This document shows, piece after piece, positions 24,192 through 35,984 of a stretch of 64,000 bases of DNA; the first letter of the stretch is position 1, and each line of letters starts with the position of its first letter. Source of the stretch: Zygnema cylindricum (lineage: Eukaryota > Streptophyta > Zygnematophyceae > Zygnematales > Zygnemataceae); assembly GCA_037447655.1 (NCBI GenBank), contig JBBHKE010000473.1, forward strand, positions 74,738 through 138,737, read 5' to 3'. A program made the translations under genes and the position numbers. Under the pieces are notes generated by a model. That model was not told the origin of the DNA. It saw nothing but the letters and a program-made list of their open reading frames with translations, and did no database searches.

Positions 24192-27100
24192 TCAGGATTT
24201 GTCTTTTCTTGCCAAAGTTTCTCTTTGGTGCTCCATGCCAGCTCCCACCGTATAGCCGGCCGCGACCTGCTCCCACACAATCCCCCCCCCAAAAAAAAGG
24301 AGGAAAAAAAAGAGAAGAGAATAAGAAAAGAAAAATGAAACCACAACAGAGCAATAGGAACTGTAGAAACTAATCCCAACAATAACAGCTCGTCTTCCCA
24401 CACTCGCTCTGACCTCCGATCCCCTCGCCCTCCCTCTCCCTCTCCCTCTTCCTCTCCCTCCGTCCTACCTGGCAATCCTTGAGACTGCTCTGTTCTTGAA
24501 GCCGGACGTTGCTGCAAATAATCGAATTTTGGACCACACAACCGTCCAAAATAGTGACGTGATCCATAACCACCGAATTGATTATCTGTTAACACCCATT
24601 TAAACCCAATTTTAAACTCAAAAACCCGTCAAAATCAAGTCGAGTTCAAACATGAAAGTCCCAAGTTTCTAAATCCCAACATGGCTACTTTTCTATTTAC
24701 AGCTTTAACAACTAAATTGAGGAATGCTTTTTTAAAAGTCTTAACAAAAGACTACAATGCCTATCGCTATTAAGACTTAAGCACTCTAATTCATGTGAGT
24801 GTTTTTCTAACCCAACGTCATAAATTACTGTTAACATCACTAATAAGTTACATGGCTCATAATGAGTTTCGTGTTGCAGAATAATAATTTTATGTAGTTA
24901 ATTTACTAAAATATTCCCGCTAATCATTCAATAACTTTGATAACGATGGGCGGGGTAGTGTTCAAAAGAAAATGAATATCGTCGTTTTAATCGTGAACAC
25001 ATATATTTCCAATGAGAATATTTCGGCCACATAACGCCAACTGCAAATGTACTTAATCGATAATTGTTACTCTAGGATCAAATCCAAAACTTTCCTCCCA
25101 CGGTAAGAATTTTTTAAAGCTCTAATTGAGTTCAAAAAGCATTTTCACTTGTGTCTACTTAGTACTTTAGTACTTCTCGGATGAAAAAAGTTTTAATAGA
25201 AGCAACTAACTTCTTTTCTTTCCACTGTTGTTTTTCCTGTAGACATCAACAACAACTGCATGATTTCATCCTTTTGACGTTCAAAAGTTCATTTTGACGT
25301 TCAAAAGTTCATTTTAACGTTCAAAAGTTCATTTTAACGTTCAAAATGAGCATATAAACGTTTTTATCAGAAGATATTACCAAAACGTGTTCAGATTTAG
25401 CCCCAGGGATGAAAAACAAAAAAAAACTCACTTTCACATTAGATCCGATTCGACAATGGCGACCAACAACGGATTTTTTCACACTACATTTGTCTCCCAT
25501 GGAACTTCCCTCTCCCACCATACATTGGGGTCCCACCTGTCCTCACATTCCTCCAAACCTTCCTAGTAAAAAAAATGTGATTCCCTAAATTCAAAACCAC
25601 CAAATTTTCTAAGAGAAAATTTATACAAATTGTAAGATCTCCAGAAACACAAACTACCATTCTAATTCTGGTTCACACATAAGGATTTAGTCGTACAACA
25701 CTAAGCAAGTTTAATCAGTAATTTGTGAACTTAAATTTTTTAGTTTTCCGATAATTGGAAAAACAGTCTCTAGACTCAAGATACAGAGACTCCCAAAGAT
25801 ACATAGTTAACTTTAAGGAATCTCAACATTTCCAAAAACAGCCTGAAGTTAACAGTATTTAAATTGTTTATTAGTAAACACATAAATATAGAATGTAAAC
25901 ATTCCCAAAAAATATTCTAATTGATAATGTTTCCAATAGATAACATCATCCCAAACAATTCTATGATTTATTCTATTAGAACTCACCGCAGTTTTGGATC
26001 CTAATTCCACCGACTCTTCTACCACATTATTATGAGAGGACAGTTGGTAACCAGTCAACTGAATTGCTTCTCCAGCGACCTGTGTAAAAAGACAATTGAC
26101 CCAAAAAACAACAAAATTATCATCTCATTATCGTCTCATTGCAGTACAGACAACTGTCACTGAATTATTTCTTCAATCAAGATTTGAGGTTGGCAACATG
26201 ATTGAGATTGAGGAAAACAAAAAAAGATAGAACAAAAAGACTCAAATGGCCGAGTTTGAGGTGTAGGTTATTTGGGATTTGCCGTGAAGTAAAACCTCAC
26301 AAAAAAACAAAAAATTAGGAGCGTGCATTATTAACTTCCATCCTTGCTTATTTCTCGCTCGATTTATAGAAAATAGACAAAAACCCAAAAAAGACAAAAA
26401 ACCTACACAGAAAACTACAAAAACTGCAGAAACCCAAAACCCGAAAACCCCAAAACAAACAAATAAACAAACGAATAAACAAACAAAACCAGCTTACCTC
26501 TCGGTTAACATCGGCATAAGCCTGCAAAGAATCCACACGTGCACAGAACCTCCCAGGAGCTGCCACGTGGATCAAACACCGCCCTTCGTTCTTGACAGGT
26601 CGTTTATGAGACATCAGTTTGGCAAGGGAAGCCATGGATTCCTCCAGCTTCTCCTTCTCCTTCTCGTTCCCTAACTTGGCTTCCCTCTTTGCATTTTCCC
26701 TCTCCTTTTATGACAAAACGAAGACAGACAGGTAATGAAAGGGTTAGGTAGGAGGAGAGAAGAGGGAGAGGGAGAGGGAGAGGGAGAGGGACAGGGAAAG
26801 GGACAGGGACGGGGTCTCCTTGCCCTTCTTGGACTTGACTCCCCTTCTCTCAAATAAGAGGGAGAAAGAAAGCAGTACTGAGTTACAGAATCATCCGTTC
26901 TACAATATTTTATACCATAAAAGGTCCACTATAAGCTCTCCCAAAGAAAATGATAACTAACGAGACTAGTTGCAGTTTCTAAAAAATCCCCACTTTATTG
27001 TGTTACAAAGACCACAATTCAAAGAAAAAAGGGTTCTTTACTTAAATCTTCCAATATTTCTTAGCACTGTTGCTTATCGTTGGTGAGCCAACCCCGATAT

Positions 27101-30100
27101 GCCCGATAATCAATATTACCAATAATTTATCGCTCTAATTATGATATTATTGGTAGCTCACCTATAGATGCTTATCAGCACGATATATATGTGTTTGGAA
27201 GACAGAACTCTGTATGTAAATCGGATAATATAGTAGTTTGGGAAGGTAATTGCCTATGAGAAAAGAAGATTGCATGGATTGGGCGGCAGATGAGACGTCC
27301 GTATCAGGACTATGCGAATAAATCAGTAATGTCCATATATGTTCGTCATGTAGCAAAACCCTAACCACTAGAAGGACACCGAATCATTCCCACTGACAAA
27401 AGACAAAACTACGGAAACCACAAAAGGCATCGAAGGCAATAAGCCCTGAGATATGTCGTTTTATGGCCCTCGTTTTCCTGTATAGTGTATAACGTCTATA
27501 TGTACGATAACAACATATTCATTAATATCTGGATATCAGTAAGTAAAAAAAAAATGATTATCAGTAATAAAAAAAAAGTGATTATCGGTGATAAAAAAAA
27601 AGTGATTATCGGTGATAAAAAAAAAAGAGAATGAGCAACAATAGAAATTAGGTAAGGAAAATAAGAAATCAAAAGAGTAAGGGGGCGAGAGAGAGGGAGA
27701 CAGAGAGAGGAAGAGGGAGAGGGAGAAGGAGAGGGAGGGGGAGAGGGAGCAGGAGGGGGAGGGGGAGGGGGAGGGAGAGAGGGAGAGGGAGAGGGAGAGA
27801 GAGAGGGAGAGGTAGAGGAAGAGAGAGAGAGAGAGAAGATGAGGAATGAGTGAGATGACAATACCAGATGTTGCATTCTAACAAGATAAGGAAGGAGATC
27901 TCGTTGAATATTAGAAATGTCCACTTTTGTTTGGAGGACATCCTGAAGAGCCTGTCTGTTTCCTCCCTCCACAACTTCAAAAAAACTGTTAACAAGACGG
28001 AAAACATGAGCTTTGTCAACTTCTACATAGGTTTAGTATCATGGACAAACCAATAACTTACGTTTTGTAGGTTTAAACTTAGGTTTATAAAGGGTAAAAA
28101 CTCTACAAATATCCTTTATATATTTGGAGGGCATCCTGGAGAGATTGTCTGTTTCCTCCCACCACAACTTCAATAAAACTGATAAAAGGACAAAAAATGT
28201 GAGCTTTGCTGACGTCTACATAGGTTTTAGTATCACGGACAAAACCAATAACTTACATTTCGTAGGTTTTAACTTAGGTTTAAAAGGGTTAAAAACTCTA
28301 AGAATATTCTTTATGTTTTCTCACATGTTGAAGGTAGGTTTTAACTTCGGTTTAAAAAGGGTAAAAACTCTACAAATATTAATTATATTTTCTCACCTGT
28401 TAAAAGCATAGATTTGAGAATCCACAAGATCTGTATATAATGTCATCTGCCCCACAAAAGAGGGCAAAAAAAAGACAAAGAATAAGACCAGAAAGACAAA
28501 TTCTATGCAAATTATCTTCTTAAAAATCCTCGATAATGAAGAAACACAACATTGTAGTTTAGTATTTCCGGTTTTTTCTGGAATACAGACATTGTTTGAA
28601 AGTACTACCATTCACCGTAATACCCCTCTCCCTCTCCCTCTCTCTTTCCCTCTCCCTCTCCTGTCTCCCTCTCCCTCTCCTCTCTCCTCTCTCCCTCTCC
28701 CTCGCCATCACCGTCCCCGTCTCCGTCTCCCTCTCCAAGCCCTCTCCCTCTCCCTCTCCATCACCGTCCCTGTCTCTGTCTCCCGCTCTCCCCCCCCCAT
28801 TATTAAATGGAGCTACACCGTTCTTCACAATCAGAGAAAACCACGCCAATTTGGTTGTGGTTTTTTTGACCTAAAATCATAAAAATGGTCATTAAATCAT
28901 AATACATAATATCTAAATCTGAACTCGAATTCTTCAAACTAAGCCTTAACTTAAGAACCAACTAAAACCAAATTGTAAAACTTTAACTAAAACTTCATCA
29001 ATTTTCAACAAAAAAAGGACGTGTGACATACTAACATATGACATATTATATGGCATATTATATTTACATAGTTTTTTAGGCATATTATATCATATATTTT
29101 AGGCATATTATATCGTAAAGTTTTTTAGGCAATATTATACTATTCAGTTTTTTAGGCATATTATATGATATAGTTTTTTAGGCATATTATATGATATAGT
29201 TTTTTAGGCATATTAGTTTTATAGGCATATTACATCATTATATTTTTTTAGGCATATTAAAAGATGCAATCCTTACAACATTTTTCATAACAATATTAAA
29301 GAGAAAAAGTTATTAAGTTAACATAACCAATAAAAGAACACCATATATTTTAGGTGTTTGTTTTACCGTTGTCACGTCACGCAAAAGGGACCTCTTAATA
29401 TGGAGTTGCTGGCTGTTCTCTCCTCCTGCCCCCCTCCCCTCCCACCATCCAAATTTCTGGGCCAAACTTCAAGAGGGAGAGAGGGAAGAAGGGAGGGAGG
29501 GAGGGAGGGAGGGAGAGAGGGAGAGGGAGGGAGGGGGAGGGAGGGAAAGAGGGAGGGAGGGAAGGAGGGAGGGAGGGAGGGAGGGAGAGAGAGAGGGAGG
29601 GGGGGAGAGAGGGAGGAGGGGAGGGAGGGAAGGAGGGGAGGGAGGGGAGGGAGGGAGGGGAGGGGGGGGAAGGGAGGGAGAGAGAGGGAGGGAGGGAGTG
29701 AGAGACGCAGCGGGGGGAGGGAGGGAGGGAGGGAGGGAGGGAGGGAGAGAGGGAGGGGGAGAGGGAGGGAGGGAGGGGAGGGAGGGGAGGGAGGGAAGGA
29801 GGGAAGGAGGGAGAGACTCTGGACTATTTTAGGCACAACATCGTCCCCCCCCACTTCTAGCCCAGAATATCCCCCACCCAACAATTTACCGAATTTCGAA
29901 TCCCCCATCCATCCTCTCTTCTCCCTTCTCCCCCTCTCTCCCCCCATATCGTAGAGGGCAACAACACCTATCCCCCATCTTCTCCCTCCCTCTCCCTCCT
30001 ATCCCTCAAACACCCACCAATTGCGTAGAAGACCAGTCTCGCCCCACTCCCATCCACTCCTATTATGTCCTTCCTCTTCTCCTTCTCCTTCTTCCCACTC

Positions 30101-31226
30101 CCTCCCGCTCCCCCCGCCGCTCCTCCTCCCTCCCCCACCCCCACTGGGCGCCTATATACCAGCATACTGGCGGCCGCCCTATTCAAATGATGAGTGGCTG
30201 AGAGAGCGCCAAGTGACACGTCTGTGACCACATCTCCAGAGACTACCTGGGAGAGGGAGGAGAAGGAGAGGAATTAGGGAGGCAAAGGAGAGGGAGAGGG
30301 AGGAGAGGAGAGGAATTAGGGAGGCGAAGGAGAGGGAGAGGGAGGAGAGGAGAGGAATTAGGGAGGCGAAGGAGAGGGAGAGGGAGGAGAGGAGAGGAAT
30401 TAGGGAGGCGAAGGAGAGGGAGAGGGAGGGAGATAGAGATGAGAATCGGAATGACGGTGAGGACATCTCCGGAGACTACCTGGGAGAGGGAGGAGAGGAA
30501 TGAGGGAGGCAAAGGAGAGGGAGAGGGAGAGACAGAGATTGGAGAGGAAGACAGAGAGAGAGGGGAAGCTGTTGCCTGTGACAACAAATGGCGGAGAAGG
30601 ATTAGGGGGGAGAAGGAGAGGGAGGGAGGGAAAGAGTTAAAGAGGAAAGAGTGAATCGGAAGGACAGAGAGCACATCTCCAGAGACTACCTGGGAGAGGG
30701 AGGAGAAGGAGAGAGAGAGTGACCAAGTTTGGTTTGGGGGACGGACAGAGAGAGGGTGAAGCTGTTGGCCCGTGACAATGAATGGAGGAGAAGGATTAGG
30801 GGGCAGAAGAAGAGGGAAGGAAGGAAAGAATTGGGAGACTACCTGGGAGAGGAAGGAGAGGAATTCGGGAGGCAAGAAGAGAGAGGAAGACAGAGATGAG
30901 AGGGTAAATTGGGCGACGGGAGGGAGGGGGAAGGAAGAAAGGGAGAGAGGGAAAAAGTTAAAGACGAGAAAGTGAATCAGACAGACCAAGGAGAAGAAAT
31001 TAGGCGGGAGAAGTTAAGGAAAGAAGGAGAGAGGGAGAAGAGAGGGTGAAATGGTAGACCCGTGACCACATCTCCAGAGACTTCCTGTGCGAGGAAGGAG
31101 AGGAATTAGAGGGGAGGAGAGAGAGAGGACGAGAAATAAGATGCGAAGGTGAAATTTTGAGCCAATGAGGGAGGGAGGGAGGGAGGGGGGGAGGGAGGGG
31201 GGGGGGGAGGGAGGGAGGGAGGGAGG

Positions 31227-31292
<66 letters not shown>

Positions 31293-34200
31293 GGAAGAGT
31301 AAGAGAAACGTTTATAGATTAAGAAGAGGGAAGGAGAGAGAGGGAGAGAAAGTCGGTTACCAGGACATCTTGACTGGTGAGTAGGTCCAGAACCTCTCTG
31401 AGGGCATCTGCAGTCCCACACTCCTCCCTCACTGTGGCCACCTGCACTATTCCAGCTTCAAACTCAGTTACAGACTCGGTTTCAGTTTCAGGTTCAATTT
31501 CAATTTCAGTTTGGCTTCAGACACAGATACAGAAATAGATTCAAGTTCAGTTTCAGTTTCAGGTTCAGGGTCAGTTCGAAGTTCCGTTCAATTTCAGTTT
31601 CAGAGGAAGTTTCAGGTCTAGTTCCAAGTTCAGTTTTAGGGTACGGTTTCCGCTTCGAGGTTCCAGGTTCCAGTTCAGTTTCAGTTTCAGTTTCCAGTAT
31701 TAAGTTGCAGTTTCAACTGGAATTGTCAGCAGGCCCAAACACACAAAAACTTTCTTTTTAAGAAAAACGGTTCAGCAAATATGATTAATTATACGACTTG
31801 TACAAAATAGTATGAAAGAATTTGGATGTTGTACAAATGACAACGGGAAATTTACCAAAGGGAAGCATAGTTTGTTTCCTTGAAGTTACAAAAAAAACTA
31901 TTCAATGCTCGTAAAAATCCAATGACGCATGAGCCGTCAATTATGTATTTTTTTCATGTTCAAAACGTAGGAATATAATCATTAACAGATGAGATTAGAT
32001 TAGCAAGTCTGTTTCACAAAGTGGTATTAATGACCAAACAGTATGATTTTAACTGGGAGCATGTATTTTTAGTCATTTATTCAGGCATTTCGCCAGCAAA
32101 CGCCGAAATTTAAATGCTGATATGTACCTCAACCTCTTTTCCACAGTAAAAATACATAAAAACTGACAGCATAGAACATCAGGGAGATCTACGGAAAGGT
32201 CCCGCTCAACACATGCACAGCAAAATCCCCTCAAAAAACTGTAGACACTCCCAGTGATTCTGATTTCACAAAGGAACACTTTGCAAGCAGTTTCAGTTTT
32301 TTATCTGTTACCTTCACTTCCATCTGATTGTCGTTTGTCTCATTGAGCCAATTGCTGACTTGGCTGGCTAAGGACTCCCCTGCTGCCACCTGTCAGATCA
32401 AGGAAACAGTTGTCCGTTCAGTAAACAATGCAGTCTGTCACATGTATTAATGTGGATTTCAAAACAATCATCTATCTGTGCGCTCTTCTTGCTTAAGGAA
32501 TTCCTTTAGGCTTCATTGTCAAACAAGGATATTCTAAGAAGGTAGGACTAGTCCTGTACTTTAAAATCTCTGCTTTGATGGTTGAGTATTTCCTTGAAGT
32601 CGACTATGTTGGACTAAAAAACTTAATCAGGCACTTCCAACAGCTCACAACTACAGGAGTCCCCTTAGAATGCACGTACATAATTGCAGTTTTCTCGCAG
32701 ATATCTAGAGAAATATTGCGTGAGAAAAAACCTAAAGTAGCATCGAATTCACCAGCTAACATTCCTTTACTTTTTCCCAGTGTGATCTATCATAGAAATT
32801 TAAGGGTTGAAAGGAGCTTGGGTAACTGTTGGGTGGCTTGGGTACTGACTGGGTAACTGTTCCATGCTGGTCAATAGCGTGGAATTTCAAGACAAGGTTC
32901 ATAAGCTGGATAATAATTCTTAGGCTGCAAAAGGTCTGTTAAGCAACACTATTATATCCTTGGAACTCCATATGGAGTTTCTAGATCGTAGAAAGAGACA
33001 ACAGACGTAACAGAGGCAAGGACAATTTTATAGCGTGAATGCAACCTGGCCCTAGTATACAACGGAAAGAAAATAGTAAAAAAAGGATCAGCATGAGAAC
33101 AGGGTGCACCTAAGTTACTTGCTGAAAACGGCCCAACTTGACAACAGGTTTCAAGAAATACAAGGGAAAAGAATGTGATACAGCAACCACCATTGAAGCA
33201 TTGTAAACCACATTGTGAACCTTCAGAGGCTTCTGGGAACAACTTGTGAAACTCTAGTAAATCCTTGAAAGCATGAAATATCATTGGCAAACAAAAAAAT
33301 AAATAGTCTAACAAAGTTGTTCTAAAAACACGAAGGAAACTCAGATGTGTTCAAGCAAAAAGTTGACTACGACGAGGAACTACCATGTTCTTGTAGTCAT
33401 ACTGAAAATAACAATCTCGCCCAAAACATCCAAGTGAGGACAAAAAACACCCACAAAAAGGAAAAAATGATTTGACGAGCTCGAGAATGATACAGTTATC
33501 AAACGAATGTGTTTTGGTGTATTAGACAACTGGCATTGGCGATAAAAAGGTGAAAACCCACCCAGCTTTCAACAGCGTATGAAAGGATGACCTACTTCCG
33601 TTTCTGTGGAATGGAGAGTAGATTTGTTAATGATACTTCAAAATTCTCCACAAAAATCATGGAAGTACCCACGTGAAAATTGTAGAGACTATCCTCAGAC
33701 TTGTAAAGGGATGATATTTCATCAATGGATGCCCCCACGAGTGCAGGAACTAAGACTTTTTGTCGCTTCAGAAAGTATAATTTTGTTTCATCAAGCGAAA
33801 CAAACAAGCAGGTTTGGAGAATTTCACAAGAAAGTGGGACCGTATAAACATGCGATCATTAATTTGTAAATACAATGAAAACACAGAGTTTGAACTGTTA
33901 TATCTATCTTCACCAGGTTCCTAAGATGGTCTTTCAACTTTTCTTGACTAATTCGTGCCACGTGAGATTTCATACCACATTTTTCAGACATAGGACTTGT
34001 TAGCATAATGTTTGTCAAAGATATGACATAATTTTCTCTTACCAAAGGCACCGCCAACAAGGAAATAACTTGTTTTAGGGATACATGCACATGCTTTGAG
34101 TTGGTACATTTTTTACTACCATTCCACTTATCTTCATTGTTGCTCGCATGATGCCAGCTCAACCTTATGAGAGATGAGACTTGTGAGGATGTTTTGAAGG

Positions 34201-34949
34201 ACAATTTCCCAAAGGAAGACAACCTTGCTATACTTCCTAGTTTTAAGGGAGATTTTGCCAATTGTACTTTTGTACTTTTGTTTGTTCAAGGGTTCATATC
34301 GTACCGCTCTTACACTCCAATCCTTTGTTTCTTGTTTTCATTTGCTCATGCAATGCAACATTCTTTTGCCACTTTACAACATAATTCTCAAGAAAAGCAA
34401 ATCTTAAGGTACAGAGAAAGAAAAAGTACAGAAATTTCACCACTAGAACGCTGGCAATTCCTGATTGCTCCAATGTTTGGAGGCTGTAGCTGAGTAAAGT
34501 ACGGTTGCCAACCGGCAGCAGGGGAAGTGGACACGTCTGCACCGCAGGGACAAGTAATGCCAAAGATTATGCAAAAAAGTAGGCTGTTAAGAGTTTAATA
34601 AGTTCCTTAGGGTTTTGCCAGAATGTTCTCAGGATTTTTTCAAGGAGAATTTTAGGATTTTTTAGTGCTTTTTTAATGACTTTTTACATTCAAACAGATG
34701 AATGAGAAGACAGGAGGAGGAAAGGAGGGACAGAGGCAAGGAAGGATGGAACGGAGGGAGAGAGGGAGGAGAGGGGAGGGAGGGAGGGAGGGGAGGGAGG
34801 GAGGGAGGGACGGAGGGAGGGAGGGGACGGAGGGGGGGAATGGGAATAGAGCAAAAGAGGGAACATCACACCTTGGACGCGATAGGAAAAAGATCCTGTA
34901 TGCCCTCGCGAACCAAAAGTACGACATCGAACCGCCGCGTGCTGGCCAT
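24192..34949 (-). CDS. EIF2B3: Translation initiation factor eIF2B, gamma subunit
   Basis: Thirteen exons join in phase: 34949-34872, 34536-34441, 32389-32312, 31441-31361, 30246-30018, 29425-29367, 28446-28397, 27985-27865, 26704-26498, 26079-25987, 25536-25432, 24585-24469, 24266-24192; 462 residues, near the plant length of about 450. eIF2B is the cytosolic guanine-nucleotide exchange factor that recharges eIF2 with GTP; gamma pairs with epsilon in the catalytic half. The N-terminal half is a nucleotidyltransferase-like fold (FDVVLLVREGIQDLFPIASK, LPLLPVGNRTLLSY, VVSGDVVTDVSLGALSATHH, KDIIGVD, TDLVDSQIYAF, LLPYLVRMQ). The C-terminal half is a left-handed beta-helix of hexapeptides (VGPQCMVGEGS, SVVGRHCRIGSNVK, VVMDHVTILDGCVVQNSIIC) ending in AGYTVGAGMEH and ARKDKS. 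The linker GNEKEKEKLEES is charge-repeat-like. Introns carry large purine/pyrimidine arrays, a MITE, duplicated splice-site segments and decoy acceptors. A further small linker exon between 27864 and 26705 cannot be excluded. Confidence 0.95.
24755..24955. mobile_element. TA-flanked MITE in an eIF2B gamma intron
   Basis: Starts CAATGCCTATCGCTATTAAG after TA and ends TTGATAACGATGGGCGGGG before TA; 201 bp. It belongs to the short subtype but its core is diverged. It lies in the intron between the exons at 25432-25536 and 24469-24585. Confidence 0.75.
25274..25345. repeat. Four tandem 20-bp units in an eIF2B gamma intron
   Basis: Four copies of GACGTTCAAAAGTTCATTTT, the last ones with AACG in place of GACG and a diverged final unit. 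The array lies about 90 bases downstream (sense) of the donor at 25431. Confidence 0.8.
26755..26820. repeat. GGGAGA-type hexamer run
   Basis: Plus strand GGGAGAGGGAGAGGGAGAGG continuing into GGGACAGGG units. On the sense strand of eIF2B gamma this is a CCCTCT pyrimidine run about 50 bases upstream of the acceptor for the exon 26704-26498. Confidence 0.8.
27665..27840. repeat. Purine (GGGAGA)n array
   Basis: Imperfect GAGGGAGAGGGAGGGGGAGA-type repeats of about 175 bp in the intron after the exon at 27865-27985. The sense strand of the host gene is pyrimidine-rich. No coding role is seen. Confidence 0.85.
27930..28313 (-). pseudogene. Tandem duplication creating a broken copy of an eIF2B gamma exon 5' end
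   Basis: 27930-28121 and 28122-28313 are direct copies of about 192 bp. The first contains the genuine acceptor and 5' half of the exon 27985-27865. The second repeats them: an ATCAG acceptor followed by sense codons for FIEVVVGGNRQSLQDALQ, then IYKGYL and a stop. If spliced in with the same phase it would end translation early. It is therefore a decayed pseudo-exon, or a poison exon if it is used. Confidence 0.8.
28265..28397 (-). repeat. Direct duplication of the donor-side segment after eIF2B gamma exon 7
   Basis: A segment of about 65 bp starting at the genuine donor (sense AACAGGTGAGAAAATAT) is repeated just downstream as AACATGTGAGAAAACAT, followed in both by GAGTTTTTA, CCCTTTT and AAACC blocks. 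The second copy keeps GTGAG but has lost the AG before it. A third partial relative of the AAACCTA block lies near 28060-28100. Confidence 0.75.
28618..28800. repeat. Pyrimidine (CCCTCT)n array on the plus strand
   Basis: CTCCCTCTCCCTCTC-type repeats with a local CCATCACCGTCCC variation repeated twice. Orientation is opposite to the other arrays of this gene: here the sense strand is purine-rich. It lies in the intron between the exons at 29367-29425 and 28397-28446. Confidence 0.85.
29030..29265. repeat. Tandem repeat of about 25 bp (TTTTTTAGGCATATTATA)
   Basis: About nine units of the form AGTTTTTTAGGCATATTATA with spacer ATGATAT, degenerating at both ends. Intronic in eIF2B gamma and very AT-rich. 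Confidence 0.8.
29470..29815. repeat. Long GGGA purine array
   Basis: About 345 bp of almost pure GGGAGGGAGGGA-type sequence with GA runs, beginning about 45 bases upstream (sense side) of the acceptor of the exon 29425-29367. On the sense strand it is an unbroken pyrimidine tract ending near the 3' splice site. G-rich runs of this kind could fold as quadruplexes; that is inference. Confidence 0.88.
30247..31100 (-). repeat. Tandem array repeating a 3' splice site and exon start of eIF2B gamma
   Basis: The genuine exon begins at 30246 with sense CCCAG then GTAGTCTCTGGAGATGTG (VVSGDV). Upstream on the sense strand the same acceptor and exon start recur at about 30461-30495, 30671-30705, 30833-30860 and 31061-31100 (the last with GAAGTCTCTGGAGATGTGG). 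Spacing is 150 to 240 bp, and the spacer is GGAGAGGAATTAGGGAGGCG-type purine repeat. Only the most distal copy continues into conserved coding sequence (VTDVSLGALSATHH). Confidence 0.85.
31150..31290. repeat. GGGA array followed by (GA)n microsatellite
   Basis: A GGGAGGGAGG block runs into about 60 bases of uninterrupted GA dinucleotides (31232-31288). It lies in the intron between the eIF2B gamma exons 31441-31361 and 30246-30018. Slippage-prone; non-coding. Confidence 0.88.
31460..31725. repeat. Degenerate TTTCAG hexamer array
   Basis: Plus strand TTTCAGTTTCAGGTTCA-type units repeat over about 260 bp just upstream (sense) of the exon 31441-31361. TTTCAG resembles an acceptor but lies on the antisense strand of the gene. 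Confidence 0.75.
32390..34440. other. Large intron 2 of eIF2B gamma, no gene seen
   Basis: Two kilobases between the exons at 34441-34536 and 32312-32389. I checked both strands for exon-like stretches and recognise none. Composition is ordinary for the window, without long repeat arrays. Confidence 0.5.
34725..34845. repeat. GGGAGG purine array in intron 1 of eIF2B gamma
   Basis: GGAGGGAGGGAGGGAGGG-type repeats with GGACGG variants. It begins only about 30 bases downstream (sense) of the first exon's donor at 34871. Confidence 0.85.
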
Positions 34950-35406
34950 GGAACTGTACGGAGGCCAATGAGAGGCAGCGAGTGTGGCAAAAATGAGATG
35001 TGACGAGTCAAACGATGGGCGAGAAGACGAGGGAAGAAAGAAGATAGAGTGGAGAGGAGTGTCTTACTACATCATTCTACGTGTGTCATTTCAACGTACC
35101 ATACGGCAAATTGTAATACAATCGGTATAGTTATATAGTATGTGTAATTGACTAATTGTGTATTATGGAGCCTTTTCGGATTACCATTGCTATGGTTTGA
35201 AGTTTTGAACTGTTGGTCAAGGTCTGGTGAGCGTTTCGTACGACAGAACTATTTTAAAACATACGACTCAAAAGTGAGAAAACGCGTGCGGACGCTACAT
35301 TATATTTGGTAGCTGATTGTCAAATACGTGTTATAAAACGTGTTTTCCACTTTTCCGGGTATATTATTTTCGTATAATAAGTAGAAAAGTACGATACTGG
35401 CCTACT

Positions 35407-35888
35407 CATAGTTCAAAAGTAGGTGAAAGTAGGCCCATACAATATTCCTATTGTATGTAAAACATACAATATGACCTTTAAACCCATATTGCATTGGTTG
35501 CAAAATGAATAAAATAGTAACAGGGTTGAGTTGCACATTCATCGATAGATAATCAAACGTCATGTCTAAATTTTGAAAATTTATGAGTTCTGAGGTATTT
35601 TTTATTTTTACCGTCAGATTTGGACGATCGGACGGTCTCTGATCAAAGTAGCGATCTAAGAAGATCACATGAAAAGCCCATAACACAACTCATCCTACGT
35701 CGTGTTAGTTCGCTTAAAAATTTCGTCTGGCGGTGTGGGCTGTACTATGATCATACGTCAGATTCGTACGTTCGTACAAGAGTGTGCACAAAGCACACAT
35801 ATACAGTATGCCTACTCTACGCGAGTTTTGTGCCAAGTTTTGTGCGCCTACCAAAGGCCTACCTAAAAACGCCTACTTTTGAACTATG
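35407..35888. mobile_element. hAT-like element of the tagttcaaaagtagg family, second copy
   Basis: Termini CATAGTTCAAAAGTAGG and CCTACTTTTGAACTATG are near-perfect inverts. It is inverted relative to 18313-18611 and longer (482 bp), sharing GGTCTCTGATCAAAGTAGCG and AAGAAGATCACATGAAAAGC motifs in reverse. No perfect 8-bp duplication is visible at its edges. Confidence 0.8.
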
Positions 35889-35984
35889 GTTTACTCCGTG
35901 TTTTTTATGCGCATAGGACATCTATGTGTATGTTCGTTGTCGGAGGAATTTGACCTACCGTACAAGGTTGACATTTCTGTACCT

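Noticed and set aside
26671-26853. Possible extra eIF2B gamma linker exon
   Set aside because: The Arg/Ser/Pro frame comes from the hexamer repeat and lacks a donor; the neighbouring exons already join in phase.
29358-29954. Long open frames of 190-200 residues on both strands
   Set aside because: They are translations of the GGGA array; low complexity and open in several frames at once. Only 29367-29425 on the minus strand is a real exon.
30243-30989. 248-residue minus-strand open frame in eIF2B gamma
   Set aside because: Pyrimidine repeat read as Ser/Pro/Leu; it runs through the decoy splice sites but meets a stop at the genuine acceptor.
32952-34261. Possible nested genes in intron 2 of eIF2B gamma
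   Set aside because: Several 90-145 residue frames exist on both strands but none has a recognisable motif or consistent splice sites.
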